Below, in pieces: positions 24,945 to 33,046 of a DNA stretch of 64,000 bases. The stretch lies in assembly GCF_019969845.1 (NCBI RefSeq), contig NZ_JAHXYR010000008.1:310001-374000 (forward strand). Direction: 5' to 3'. Made by a program: the position numbers and the translations under genes. The notes under the pieces are model-generated. The model was given only the letters and a program-made list of their open reading frames with translations, did no database searches and was not told where the DNA came from. Source of the DNA: Sphingobacterium sp. GVS05A (GTDB taxonomy: Bacteria; Bacteroidota; Bacteroidia; Sphingobacteriales; Sphingobacteriaceae). Numbering within the stretch: position 1 is the first letter of the stretch; each line of letters begins with the position of its first letter.

Positions 24945-25622
24945 ATGAAAGTACTTGTAATTGAAGACGAAGCGGAATTGAGAGAAATAGTAAAGGACTC
25001 GCTGGTCAAAGAGGATTATATAGTAGAGACTGCTAGCGATTTTAGATCTGCGCTGGATAAGGTTTCGGTCTATGACTATGATTGTATTTTATTGGATATC
25101 ATGCTTCCGGGGGGGAGTGGACTGCAGGTATTGGATCTGCTAAAGAAGGAGGGTAAGTCGGATAATGTTATTATTATCTCTGCAAAAGATTCGTTGGATG
25201 ACAAGCTAAAGGGACTGGAACTCGGAGCGGATGACTATCTGACCAAACCCTTTCATATTGCCGAATTAAATGCGCGAATTAAAGCAGTATTGCGCAGAAA
25301 ACAACGGGATGGCAAAAACACATTGGAGATGGGTAATCTTGTGCTTGATCTGAATGAGCGCAGTCTTTCGATAAACGGCGAGTCTGTCCCTCTGAATAGA
25401 AAGGAATTTGATATCCTCAATTACTTTTTATTGAATAAAAACCGTCTTGTCAGCAAGAATGCATTGGCAGAGCATGTTTGGGGAGATAATACAGATCAGG
25501 CAGATAACCTCGATTTTATCTATTCACAGATAAAGAACCTGCGAAAGAAATTTTTGGCGAAAAAAGCGGAAGTTGATTTTGAAGCGGTCTACGGGATAGG
25601 ATATAAACTTGTTGAAAAATGA
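24945..25622 (+). CDS. OmpR/PhoB-family response regulator
   Basis: A 225-residue regulator. The receiver has acidic E7/D8, phosphoacceptor D51 (CILLDIMLPGGSG), Ser in IISAKD and Lys in YLTKPF. The C-terminal winged helix contains PLNRKEFDILNYFL and VYGIGYKLVEK, typical of OmpR-type effector domains. Its last four bases overlap the histidine kinase start (ATGA), so the pair is translationally coupled. With the downstream PepSY-like gene the layout resembles Bacteroidota envelope or metal stress systems of the CusR/RprY kind, without direct evidence of the signal. Confidence 0.94.
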   Translation: MKVLVIEDEAELREIVKDSLVKEDYIVETASDFRSALDKVSVYDYDCILLDIMLPGGSGLQVLDLLKKEGKSDNVIIISAKDSLDDKLKGLELGADDYLTKPFHIAELNARIKAVLRRKQRDGKNTLEMGNLVLDLNERSLSINGESVPLNRKEFDILNYFLLNKNRLVSKNALAEHVWGDNTDQADNLDFIYSQIKNLRKKFLAKKAEVDFEAVYGIGYKLVEK

Positions 25623-26905
25623 AATTAGCAAATCAAACGCTCAAATATCTCTCTATTTCGGTGCTGGTCGTCATTGCAGTATGGTCGACCATCTTTTATT
25701 TATTTATGCTGGATGTAATCCATGATAATATAGATGAGGAATTGGAGAATCAAAAACGCTTAATTATTCAGGAACTGGCTTCTGAGGCAATTGTATCTCC
25801 GGATCTGGAATTTGGAATTAACAATTATAAGGTGCGTGAAATTTCCGAGCAACAGGCGGTCAAAATGCAGAATGTATATAAAGATACCATGCTCTATATG
25901 CAGGATGATGATGATCCGGAGCCCGAATTGGAACCCGTACGTATGCTGACAACAGCGTTTGAGCATAAGGGACTCTACTATAAATTATCAATTATCAATT
26001 CGATGATCGAGGAAAGTGATTTAATCAAGAACCTGTTTTATTCTGTCCTGATTTTATTTGTCCTCTTGGTCGTCAGTATTGTCTCTATCAATAAAGTCGT
26101 TATACAGCGATTATGGAGCCCCCTATATCGTTTTTTAGATCAGTTGACAAAATTCCGGCTAGGAAAATCTGGCGATAAACCAGCTATGGATACCAACATC
26201 CAGGAGTTTAAAGATTTGCAGCTTGCTGTCACGACTTTAATCCATCATAATGAGGAAACGTATGAACAGCAGAAACAGTTTATTGGTAATGCGTCGCATG
26301 AATTGCAGACGCCCCTGGCCATTATGATCAATAAGTTGGAAATGATGGCCGAAACTGGTGGGCTACTGCCTGAACAGTCGAATACAATCGCCGAAGTATT
26401 GAATACTGCTGAAAGATTGGTTCGATTGAATAAATCATTATTGCTGCTCAGCAAGATTGAGAACAAACAATTCCTGAACAACGAGGACCTCTCAATCACT
26501 CAGCTTGTCACACATATCGCCGATGAACTAGAAGATATTGCCGCTTTTAAAAATATTAGGATCAATGTTGGACAACAAGATGAACTGAATGTGCGATTAG
26601 ATAGCGCTTTGGCCAATATCGTTGTATCAAATTTGATCCGTAATGCCTTGTTTCATAATATGGAGGGAGGAGAGGTAAACATAGCGATTACTGAAAATAC
26701 CCTTGTAGTGGCGAATACGAGCGCACAGACGGCGTTGGATAAGGAGCATGTGTTTTCAAGGTTTTATAAATCGGATGCCTCGTCCAAAGGTACCGGCCTG
26801 GGCCTGGCGATCGTTCAGGCAATATGTAATTTATATGGTTTTTCTATTTCCTATCATTATGACGAGAATCAACATATATTTAAGCTAGATTTTCGCCCAG
26901 CATAA
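25619..26905 (+). CDS. Sensor histidine kinase
   Basis: A 428-residue membrane kinase. Two membrane segments (about 8-30 and 133-155) flank a short periplasmic domain of about 100 residues with an acidic DDDDPEPELEP stretch. The H-box FIGNASHELQTPLA carries H227; the N-box is NLIRNALFHN, and GTGLGLAIVQAI is the G-box, with VFSRFYK as F-box. The acidic periplasmic patch could bind cations, which is speculative. It is coupled to the response regulator by a 4-base overlap. Confidence 0.93.
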   Translation: MKLANQTLKYLSISVLVVIAVWSTIFYLFMLDVIHDNIDEELENQKRLIIQELASEAIVSPDLEFGINNYKVREISEQQAVKMQNVYKDTMLYMQDDDDPEPELEPVRMLTTAFEHKGLYYKLSIINSMIEESDLIKNLFYSVLILFVLLVVSIVSINKVVIQRLWSPLYRFLDQLTKFRLGKSGDKPAMDTNIQEFKDLQLAVTTLIHHNEETYEQQKQFIGNASHELQTPLAIMINKLEMMAETGGLLPEQSNTIAEVLNTAERLVRLNKSLLLLSKIENKQFLNNEDLSITQLVTHIADELEDIAAFKNIRINVGQQDELNVRLDSALANIVVSNLIRNALFHNMEGGEVNIAITENTLVVANTSAQTALDKEHVFSRFYKSDASSKGTGLGLAIVQAICNLYGFSISYHYDENQHIFKLDFRPA

Positions 26906-26970
26906 ATAACATTCCCAAATCTTTACAGAATCTTGGTTTTACTTTGTATTACATTAAAAATAGTAAAGTC

Positions 26971-27420
26971 ATGAACGGTAAAATGATATTAAGTGCATGT
27001 ATTCTTGCACTCTCAACAATTGGAGCTTTTGCTCAGGATATTCCCCAAAGTCAGGTACCTGCTGTGGTGGTGAATAGTTTTCAACAGAAATTTCCAAAAG
27101 CCAAAGGGGTAGACTGGGAACTGAAAGCGGGACTGTATGAAGCTGAGTTCGAAACAGGTTTGTTCGGTACAGATCATGAGGTATGGATTCAAAGTAATGG
27201 TAAGATTGTGCATCACAAAGAAGAGCTTGTCAAAAATGATTTACCAAGAGCCGTTATTGCAAAGGTGAAAAAGGATTTTCCGGGCTATCGTATAGAAGAT
27301 GTAAAAAAGATCACTGAAGAACAAAAGATTACGTATGCCTTCGAAGTAAAAAGCCGGACAGAAGAATGGAAACTTGTCGTCGATACACAGGGGAATATAT
27401 TGGGTAAAATAAGAGATTAA
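26971..27420 (+). CDS. PepSY-like (DUF2874-type) periplasmic protein
   Basis: A 149-residue exported protein; signal peptide ends at GAFAQD. Two repeats of the PepSY-like type follow: VVVNSFQQKFPKAKGVDWEL with YEAEFE, then VIAKVKKDFPGYRIEDVKKI with YAFEVK and a final WKLVVDTQGNILG. The start is taken at ATG 26971; a TTG at 26944 would add nine residues before the signal. Proteins of this type often sit next to two-component systems in Bacteroidota and may be targets or inhibitors of the sensor. It is 65 bp after the kinase, and a strong terminator follows. Confidence 0.85.
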   Translation: MNGKMILSACILALSTIGAFAQDIPQSQVPAVVVNSFQQKFPKAKGVDWELKAGLYEAEFETGLFGTDHEVWIQSNGKIVHHKEELVKNDLPRAVIAKVKKDFPGYRIEDVKKITEEQKITYAFEVKSRTEEWKLVVDTQGNILGKIRD

Positions 27421-27445
27421 TCTGAATAATGAGTTTGGTTTAGTA

Positions 27446-27482
27446 AAAACACCTGGTTAGCATTCCTAACCAGGTGTTTTTT
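27446..27482. terminator. Bidirectional terminator
   Basis: A perfect 15-bp stem (AAAACACCTGGTTAG / CTAACCAGGTGTTTT) around the loop CATTC. It lies between convergent genes and has A and T flanks for both directions. Confidence 0.93.
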
Positions 27483-27502
27483 ATTTAAACTATCCTTCTA
27501 AA

Positions 27503-28519
27503 TTAATCTTCACCCTCTTCGGCATGTAATTCGAAAGTTAGACGGAGAATGTCATCCCCGGGATACTTGGCAACATAATCAGTACGATTCCAATCTGCGC
27601 GAGTAACAGTGGCTTTGGTCGCGGAGTCCTTGAATTTACGTAGAACGAAGGCAACCTCTTTTTCACCAGCATTGTCTTTCCCTGCGGTAAAATAAGTCGT
27701 AATACCGGTGGTCTCAATAGCACCTGTTACTGCCGAACCATCACCATAAGTCGTTTCTTTTGGTTGGAAAATAGCGCCTGTTAAGCTATTGCCAGAATTT
27801 AAAACAAAGGCACCGCCGGTCAAAAAGGCTTTGTATAAATTGGCTGTCGCTTTATCTTTAATATATTGTCCCTGAATTTCCTGACCAGTGGCATCAAATT
27901 GTTTGAAGTCAATTTTATAAATTCCGTCTGGTTTAAGATGAGCATGTCCAGCTAGTGCTTTGCCGGTATTATCAAAGATGATAGAAGAAGGTTCTACATT
28001 ATCTTTATCGGCAAGATCATGAAAATGGTTGCCATGCACTGTACCTTTAACTTCTGTAAAAATAAGCTTATAGCTTGCCTTCACATCTGATGCTTGAATG
28101 GTCAAAGGAGATTCTACGGTTGTCGTATTTCCGGCCTTATCTGTCACTGTAAAGTGAAAATGATATTGGCCCGCCGGAACTTCAGATGGTATGTCGATGT
28201 GCTCATGGAAAGTCACATTTTTTTTACCGACATATTTCTCATCGGTATAAATTTTGGCAAATTTGAAGGATCCACCTTCCTGATGGATTTCGATCTCAAT
28301 CTTTTCGATAAGTGCTTCAGCCACAATCTCACCTTCAAGATGGAGGTCTGTTCCGGCCTTGACCGTTTTATTATTATCAGATCCGATTTCTAAGGTCCCG
28401 ATCTCAGGTTTTGTTGTGACAGGAATATCGGTATTGTCTTTCTTACAAGAAGACAGGAAGCCAAAGAGAAGCGCTGTAAACAGTAATAAAAAGTTGATTT
28501 TTCTAGTTTTCATGTTCAT
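27503..28519 (-). CDS. DUF4625-type His-rich lipoprotein (long)
   Basis: A 338-residue lipoprotein (signal FGFLSSCKKD). The first half is an Ig-like region resembling DUF4625 (GQYHFHFTVTDKAGN), the second contains several histidine clusters: FHEHID, YHFHF, HGNHFHD and HAHLK. Histidines in such pairs are typical of metal-binding surface proteins. It is the last gene of an operon led by a TonB-dependent receptor. Start could also be the ATG two codons later. Inferred role: metal capture for the receptor at the cell surface or in the periplasm; the metal is not known. Confidence 0.7.
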   Translation of the reverse strand: MNMKTRKINFLLLFTALLFGFLSSCKKDNTDIPVTTKPEIGTLEIGSDNNKTVKAGTDLHLEGEIVAEALIEKIEIEIHQEGGSFKFAKIYTDEKYVGKKNVTFHEHIDIPSEVPAGQYHFHFTVTDKAGNTTTVESPLTIQASDVKASYKLIFTEVKGTVHGNHFHDLADKDNVEPSSIIFDNTGKALAGHAHLKPDGIYKIDFKQFDATGQEIQGQYIKDKATANLYKAFLTGGAFVLNSGNSLTGAIFQPKETTYGDGSAVTGAIETTGITTYFTAGKDNAGEKEVAFVLRKFKDSATKATVTRADWNRTDYVAKYPGDDILRLTFELHAEEGED

Positions 28520-28575
28520 TGGGTTTAAATTTTATGATAGAAAATAATTGAAGTATTTTGTGCGTTAGGGTGCTG

Positions 28576-29052
28576 TTATTCAATGATACGTACGCTGATT
28601 CCACGTTGGATGCTCCAGCCGGATTGATCCGTCACTTGGATCATAAAGTGATAGTTTCCGGGGTCGACATCTGCAGGGACATCAATCTGAAATTGGGCAT
28701 CATACTGTCGTGGTTGCCCCGGTATATTAACAGATTTGACCAGAACAAAAGGCTTGACGGGTATCTTGATCGGCTCTAAGGTACATTCCTCCACTTCGGT
28801 ACTGTGTGAATGATGGTCAAAATTATGATGAACGTCAATGCTGTAGCTGCCCAAAGCGACATTGTCGGATAATTTTGCGCGAAACGTAAAGCTTGATCCA
28901 CGTCTGATTTGGCTGCATTGTTTAGGAAAGGCGGTCGCTGCACTGATATCTATTGTTGGTTTTTCGGTATCAATATTTTCCTTATCCTTCTTACAAGCGA
29001 TGGTAGAGGCCGCCATGAAGGCGATGAGCGCATATTTTTTGAGTGTTTGCAT
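28576..29052 (-). CDS. DUF4625-type His-rich lipoprotein (short)
   Basis: A 158-residue lipoprotein with signal ASTIACKKD. It has one DUF4625-like domain and a striking histidine patch DVHHNFDHHSHSTEVEE, followed by PGNYHFMIQVTDQSG, which parallels GQYHFHFTVTDKAG of the next gene. I start at MQTLKKYAL (29052); an in-frame ATG at 29073 adds seven residues. It lies between the TonB-dependent receptor and the longer paralogue. Metal binding is a reasonable inference from the HHxxxHHxH pattern. Confidence 0.75.
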   Translation of the reverse strand: MQTLKKYALIAFMAASTIACKKDKENIDTEKPTIDISAATAFPKQCSQIRRGSSFTFRAKLSDNVALGSYSIDVHHNFDHHSHSTEVEECTLEPIKIPVKPFVLVKSVNIPGQPRQYDAQFQIDVPADVDPGNYHFMIQVTDQSGWSIQRGISVRIIE

Positions 29053-29105
29053 ATGTATATTTATTTTTATCATGATGAGTTAGCACGTTGTTTTTTATTA
29101 TTGTA

Positions 29106-31295
29106 TCAATGGGTTTGTTGGTCCCCGTTTTGCTTTCCGAAAGGAATCCCGACAGATAAGACGATATTGCGTCCCTGCTCAGGGAGAGCGATCAGTCGGT
29201 AGAAACTGGTGTGATCCATATATCTTGTGTCAAAAATGTTCTGAACTTGTAAGCGCAATTGGAGTGCTGATTTGCCCAGGACCACCTGTGTTCCCGCTCT
29301 GAAATTGAGGACTTGATAACCTTTTGTTTTTTCTTCTGGTGGGACAATATGCTGTTGGCTAGCTGTCCATTTGGAATCCAAAGAGAGGTAAGGCGCCTTA
29401 AAATAGGTGCTACTTTTGGGTGTCCAACTGAGATCCAATACAAGTGAGGGGGCGGGAGAAAAGGGTAATGTATAACCTTTCTTGCTGCCCGAAAGTTGTT
29501 CAGATCGAACATATTCACCTAGTAATTCTACTTTCCAATGGGTTAAAGGACGATATTCCACTTTTAGCTCGGCACCATAACGCCGTACTTTGCTTTGGGA
29601 ATATTCAAATATTTGGTTGCCGGCACCATAGTACTGATCATAACCCGAGGTGGGATTGAGGTAGATGTAATTGGAAAAATAATTGAAAAAGGGTGTGAAT
29701 GCGATGTACGTGTTTCCAGTGCGCAGAGCTACAGACAAGTCCATTTGGTAGGATTGTTCGGGAGAAAGGGATGGATTCCCTTTTTCATAACTAAAATAAT
29801 GATAGTTTACACCATTGGCAGCCAGTTCCTGCGCAATAGGTGCCCGGAAACTTTTACCGACGTTTAATTTTGCTTCCCATGAACCCATTTGCCGCGTTGC
29901 ACCAAGGGACCAAACGAGACTATTGAAACTACGACGAAGTTCGTCCGCCCGGACGATATGAGCAGATTGATTGTTTTCCAGTTTGGATGCAAACCAGTCT
30001 TGATAAGGCGAACTGTGGATATTGCTGTGGTCATAACGTAATGCACCATAGAGCATGGTTTGCTCGTTTATCGGATATTGATCGTAGATAAATAAACCTA
30101 GTGCTTTTTGTCTATAGGAAGGGATAAGAAAGCTCCAGCCATCGATGTTGTTACGTTGATATTCAACATTACCACCTATAGTGAGCCGATGTGTAGCCAA
30201 GGCAAATTCATCTTTTAGCGTCATATGATAGATCTCTTTATCATACAGTCGTTCGAGGTTCATCGGAATGGTCATGTCCTGCGGGTAAACTGGGGGCATA
30301 TATCCATGAGCAGTGTAGTTGTTGAATTCCTGGCGATAATTTCTTTGGTAGCCGAGATCCACCCAGATCTTATGTTCGTCTTGTACAATGTAATTTCGGC
30401 TAATGAGTTTAAAATGGTTAACATGCTGACTTGGATAAAGGATATCGCGATCAGAACGGTCATACAGCGCTGTATCCACACCCCGTGGCTCTAAACCATG
30501 CGCATTGGCGAAAAATCCGATTTTAGTATGGTAGTTGCTCAGATAAAAGATAGACGAAAATCGATCGGAGACATAACCGCCTCGAAGTTGAAAACTGGTC
30601 TCTTGTCCTGCGGTGTTGCGAACCTGTCGATCTTTTAACCGAACAGCATAGTTGTAAACATATACCGTGTCGGTCGGTACACGATAGTCGGCGTAGCCCA
30701 AATGTGTAGCCCCAGCACCGAAAACCCAGTTGCCATTTCTACCCTGTAGTTGTAGCGAACCTCCATAGGTGGCATTATTGGATCTGTTAAATAGGTTGAC
30801 ATGACCTTTCAATCCGTTTTCTTGGAGTTCTGTTGGCGAGGACAGGCGGATGACGCCACCAATAGCATCTGATCCGTACATAAATGAACTGGCTCCTTTT
30901 ATAATTTCAGCAGTGCCAATGCTGTATTGATCAATTTCCAGCCCGTGATCCAAACCCCATTGTTGTCCTTCGTGCTTAATTCCGTTTTCGACAGTGGCCA
31001 CCCGATTAAAGCCGAGACCTCGGATTTGCGGTTTGGATTGACTTGCGCCGATGCCTATAGCATTCACTCCAGGAAGTCGGCTTAAAGTTTGCATCAAACT
31101 GCCAGCCTGATATTTCTGTAATGAATCACTGGTTAGGACATCTATGGACATTGCCCCTTCTGCTGATTTTTTGTAACGTCCCCCTTCAATATATACCTCC
31201 TTTAACCCAATTGTCTTTGTTGCTTTTTCCTGCGCACAAGCAGGGTGTAAGATACTACAGGTAAATAGAAGCGAGAAAATCGTACGTCTGTTCAT
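29106..31295 (-). CDS. TonB-dependent receptor, probable metal/metallophore type
   Basis: A 729-residue outer-membrane receptor. A signal peptide ends near HPACAQ; the plug domain contains MSIDVLTSDSLQKYQ, LPGVNAIGIG, PQIRGLGFNRVATVENG and EIIKGASSFMYGSDAIGG. The barrel follows and ends with the typical terminal strand NIVLSVGIPF before a short tail. EGQQWGLDHG in the plug recalls ZnuD-like receptors. There is no CarboxypepD-regulatory extension and no SusD partner, so it is not a SusC. With two His-rich lipoproteins downstream and palindromes at its promoter it probably imports a metal or metal complex. The start at MNRRTIF is chosen because 26 further upstream residues would precede the signal. 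Confidence 0.88.
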   Translation of the reverse strand: MNRRTIFSLLFTCSILHPACAQEKATKTIGLKEVYIEGGRYKKSAEGAMSIDVLTSDSLQKYQAGSLMQTLSRLPGVNAIGIGASQSKPQIRGLGFNRVATVENGIKHEGQQWGLDHGLEIDQYSIGTAEIIKGASSFMYGSDAIGGVIRLSSPTELQENGLKGHVNLFNRSNNATYGGSLQLQGRNGNWVFGAGATHLGYADYRVPTDTVYVYNYAVRLKDRQVRNTAGQETSFQLRGGYVSDRFSSIFYLSNYHTKIGFFANAHGLEPRGVDTALYDRSDRDILYPSQHVNHFKLISRNYIVQDEHKIWVDLGYQRNYRQEFNNYTAHGYMPPVYPQDMTIPMNLERLYDKEIYHMTLKDEFALATHRLTIGGNVEYQRNNIDGWSFLIPSYRQKALGLFIYDQYPINEQTMLYGALRYDHSNIHSSPYQDWFASKLENNQSAHIVRADELRRSFNSLVWSLGATRQMGSWEAKLNVGKSFRAPIAQELAANGVNYHYFSYEKGNPSLSPEQSYQMDLSVALRTGNTYIAFTPFFNYFSNYIYLNPTSGYDQYYGAGNQIFEYSQSKVRRYGAELKVEYRPLTHWKVELLGEYVRSEQLSGSKKGYTLPFSPAPSLVLDLSWTPKSSTYFKAPYLSLDSKWTASQQHIVPPEEKTKGYQVLNFRAGTQVVLGKSALQLRLQVQNIFDTRYMDHTSFYRLIALPEQGRNIVLSVGIPFGKQNGDQQTH

Positions 31296-31326
31296 TAACT
31301 GGGTTGGGTTTGTTGTAAATTCTATA

Positions 31327-31386
31327 TTGCAATTAAGTTGCAACAAATATAAGTAAAGAAATGTTAAAAGCAACTATGTTGCGCAA
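31327..31386 (-). promoter_or_regulatory. Promoter flanked by palindromic operators for the TonB receptor operon
   Basis: On the minus strand a -7 TATATTTG (31344-31351) has GTTG 19 bases upstream as a near -33 box. GCAAC-TAT-GTTGC (31370-31382) overlaps the -33 region, and TTGCAA-N5-TTGCAA (31327-31343) covers the expected transcript start. TTGCGCAA (31379-31386) is a further palindrome. Sites on both sides of the core promoter suit a metal-responsive repressor of the Fur/Zur kind; the identity is inferred. Confidence 0.55.
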
Positions 31387-31442
31387 TATAGCTGCGAGAA
31401 TAAATCCCTGAATTCAGTGATAAAAGAATATTTTAACTCAAC

Positions 31443-31450
31443 TATCTTTG
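31443..31450 (+). promoter_or_regulatory. -7 element before the small lipoprotein
   Basis: TATCTTTG matches TAnnTTTG, about 110 bases upstream of the lipoprotein ATG at 31560. No good -33 box was found. Confidence 0.35.
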
Positions 31451-31559
31451 AGAAAGTTGATTAGGTTATTGTAAAGAAGCGGGCACAATGTGTAAACGAA
31501 ATAAGGGGTAAGGGACGTTTATAAACAAAAAGACACGTAAACCATAAAATATAACAACA

Positions 31560-32033
31560 ATGATGAAACAATTTATAACAGGCGTCTTGACCGTAGCGGT
31601 GCTGACGATCTCAAGTTGTGGTTCAGGAGTGAAGGATCCTGCGACGTATAACAATTCAATTATCACTGTCATCAATGGAAGTGAAAAGCATATTGAGGCG
31701 ATGAATGCTGCCATGAATGCCGCCGATTATGCAAAGGCGGAACAGGTACGCACGGATTGGGGAAAATCCCTGGACGAGGATATTAGAAAAGTAGAAGATT
31801 TAGGTGATTTTAAAGGTGATGCCAGCTTTCAGAAAGCGGTGCTCGAGGGGCTGAATGGTTACAAAAAAATTGTGACCGAGGATTATCCAAAGCTGATCGA
31901 ATTGCGTAAAAGCAAAACCCCTGACGCGACTACAGAATCGGCATTGCTTAATAATATAAATAAAGCCTTTGAAAACATGAGCACTGGAGTGAACAAAGCT
32001 TCTACTGAATTTGAGGGTAAACATAAAGGGTAA
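31560..32033 (+). CDS. Small lipoprotein of unknown function
   Basis: A 157-residue lipoprotein (signal VLTISSCGSG). The mature part is mostly helical by appearance, with many Lys, Glu, Asn and Ala residues, and reads like a four-helix coiled bundle similar to LIC11966-type surface proteins; that resemblance is from memory and weak. It is a single-gene unit with its own -7 element and a terminator. No catalytic motif is seen. The start has two consecutive ATG codons; either may be used. Confidence 0.75.
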   Translation: MMKQFITGVLTVAVLTISSCGSGVKDPATYNNSIITVINGSEKHIEAMNAAMNAADYAKAEQVRTDWGKSLDEDIRKVEDLGDFKGDASFQKAVLEGLNGYKKIVTEDYPKLIELRKSKTPDATTESALLNNINKAFENMSTGVNKASTEFEGKHKG

Positions 32034-32058
32034 GGTCTAATTTTAAGCAGATAAAATG

Positions 32059-32091
32059 AGCTGTTCCAAATATTTTGGGCAGCTTTTTTTT
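32059..32091 (+). terminator. Terminator after small lipoprotein
   Basis: AGCTGTTCCAAA pairs with TTTTGGGCAGCT (with G-U pairs) around a short loop, followed by a run of eight T. Confidence 0.8.
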
Positions 32092-32276
32092 ATAAATCAG
32101 CATATTGATCGGTTGTCGATGTGCGCTATAAGTTTGTCTTTTGCCATGGCATAATCCTGACAGGATAAAATAGCAATCACTCCGGGAAACAGATTTACTT
32201 AAGAAAGGTTAAAGCTGGAAGAATTATAGCTGAATCATGTATTTTTATGTAGCTTTACAGGTATAAATAGTGGTTT

Positions 32277-33011
32277 ATGAGACTGATATCGAATTTTGGG
32301 ATTGTTTTTTTCTTATTTTTTTTATGTAGTTCAGCTGTAGTACAAGCGCAAAAGGATGAAAAAAATGTAGATTACCTCGTATTGATGAATGCGGATACGT
32401 TGTATGGCAAGATCTCTTCGGTCAAGGACCGTAAGCTAAAATTTGAGAACTTACAAAAAGAAAAGTTGACTTTTACCCCCGATCAGGTGTTTCGTGCTTA
32501 TTGGCAATCCAAAAAGAAGGTGTATGCACCATCCTATGTAGAAAATGGACTGGATCCTGTGCCGGGGACTTCTCCGCAGACCTATCAGGTCCGAAAGGCG
32601 CAAGACCTGGAACCGACTTTTGCAGAAGTGCTTGTCGATGGCGAAATTATGGCCTACTTTGTTTCCGAATTACATTTTGGAGGCAGTGGTGGAATGATGA
32701 TCGGTAGTGGTGGAGCTGCACCAATGATTGGTGTCGGATTTACGAAGTCAAAATATGCTTATGCACTCAAGAAAGCAACAGGTGAGGTGATTGAAATAAA
32801 CAGTAATTCGAGTGGCTTATTTAGTGGGAACAAAAAGAAACGTATACTGACATTGGGACGTTTAATAAATGATGAACCCGAATTATTTGCCGAATTTGAA
32901 AAAGAACAGAAATATAATTATGATGTATTTATCAAATATATTATGAGATACAATGAGTTACAGCGCGCGAAAGAATCTCCGTTGGATTCATCCAGATTGT
33001 TTATTTATTAA
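32277..33011 (+). CDS. Exported protein of unknown function
   Basis: A 244-residue protein with an N-terminal signal peptide (cleavage near VVQAQKD). The mature N-terminus VDYLVLMNADTLYGKISSV resembles a small beta domain found in other uncharacterised Bacteroidota proteins that begin by 'offering' a Thr-Leu-Tyr-Gly strand. A glycine-rich stretch GGSGGMMIGSGGAAPMIG lies at about 137-155. No enzymatic motif is recognised. It is 35 bp upstream of lepB on the same strand and may be co-transcribed, without a known functional link. Confidence 0.75.
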   Translation: MRLISNFGIVFFLFFLCSSAVVQAQKDEKNVDYLVLMNADTLYGKISSVKDRKLKFENLQKEKLTFTPDQVFRAYWQSKKKVYAPSYVENGLDPVPGTSPQTYQVRKAQDLEPTFAEVLVDGEIMAYFVSELHFGGSGGMMIGSGGAAPMIGVGFTKSKYAYALKKATGEVIEINSNSSGLFSGNKKKRILTLGRLINDEPELFAEFEKEQKYNYDVFIKYIMRYNELQRAKESPLDSSRLFIY

Positions 33012-33046
33012 CGTTGATCTAGTTACATTTCGATAAAAAAGAAAAT

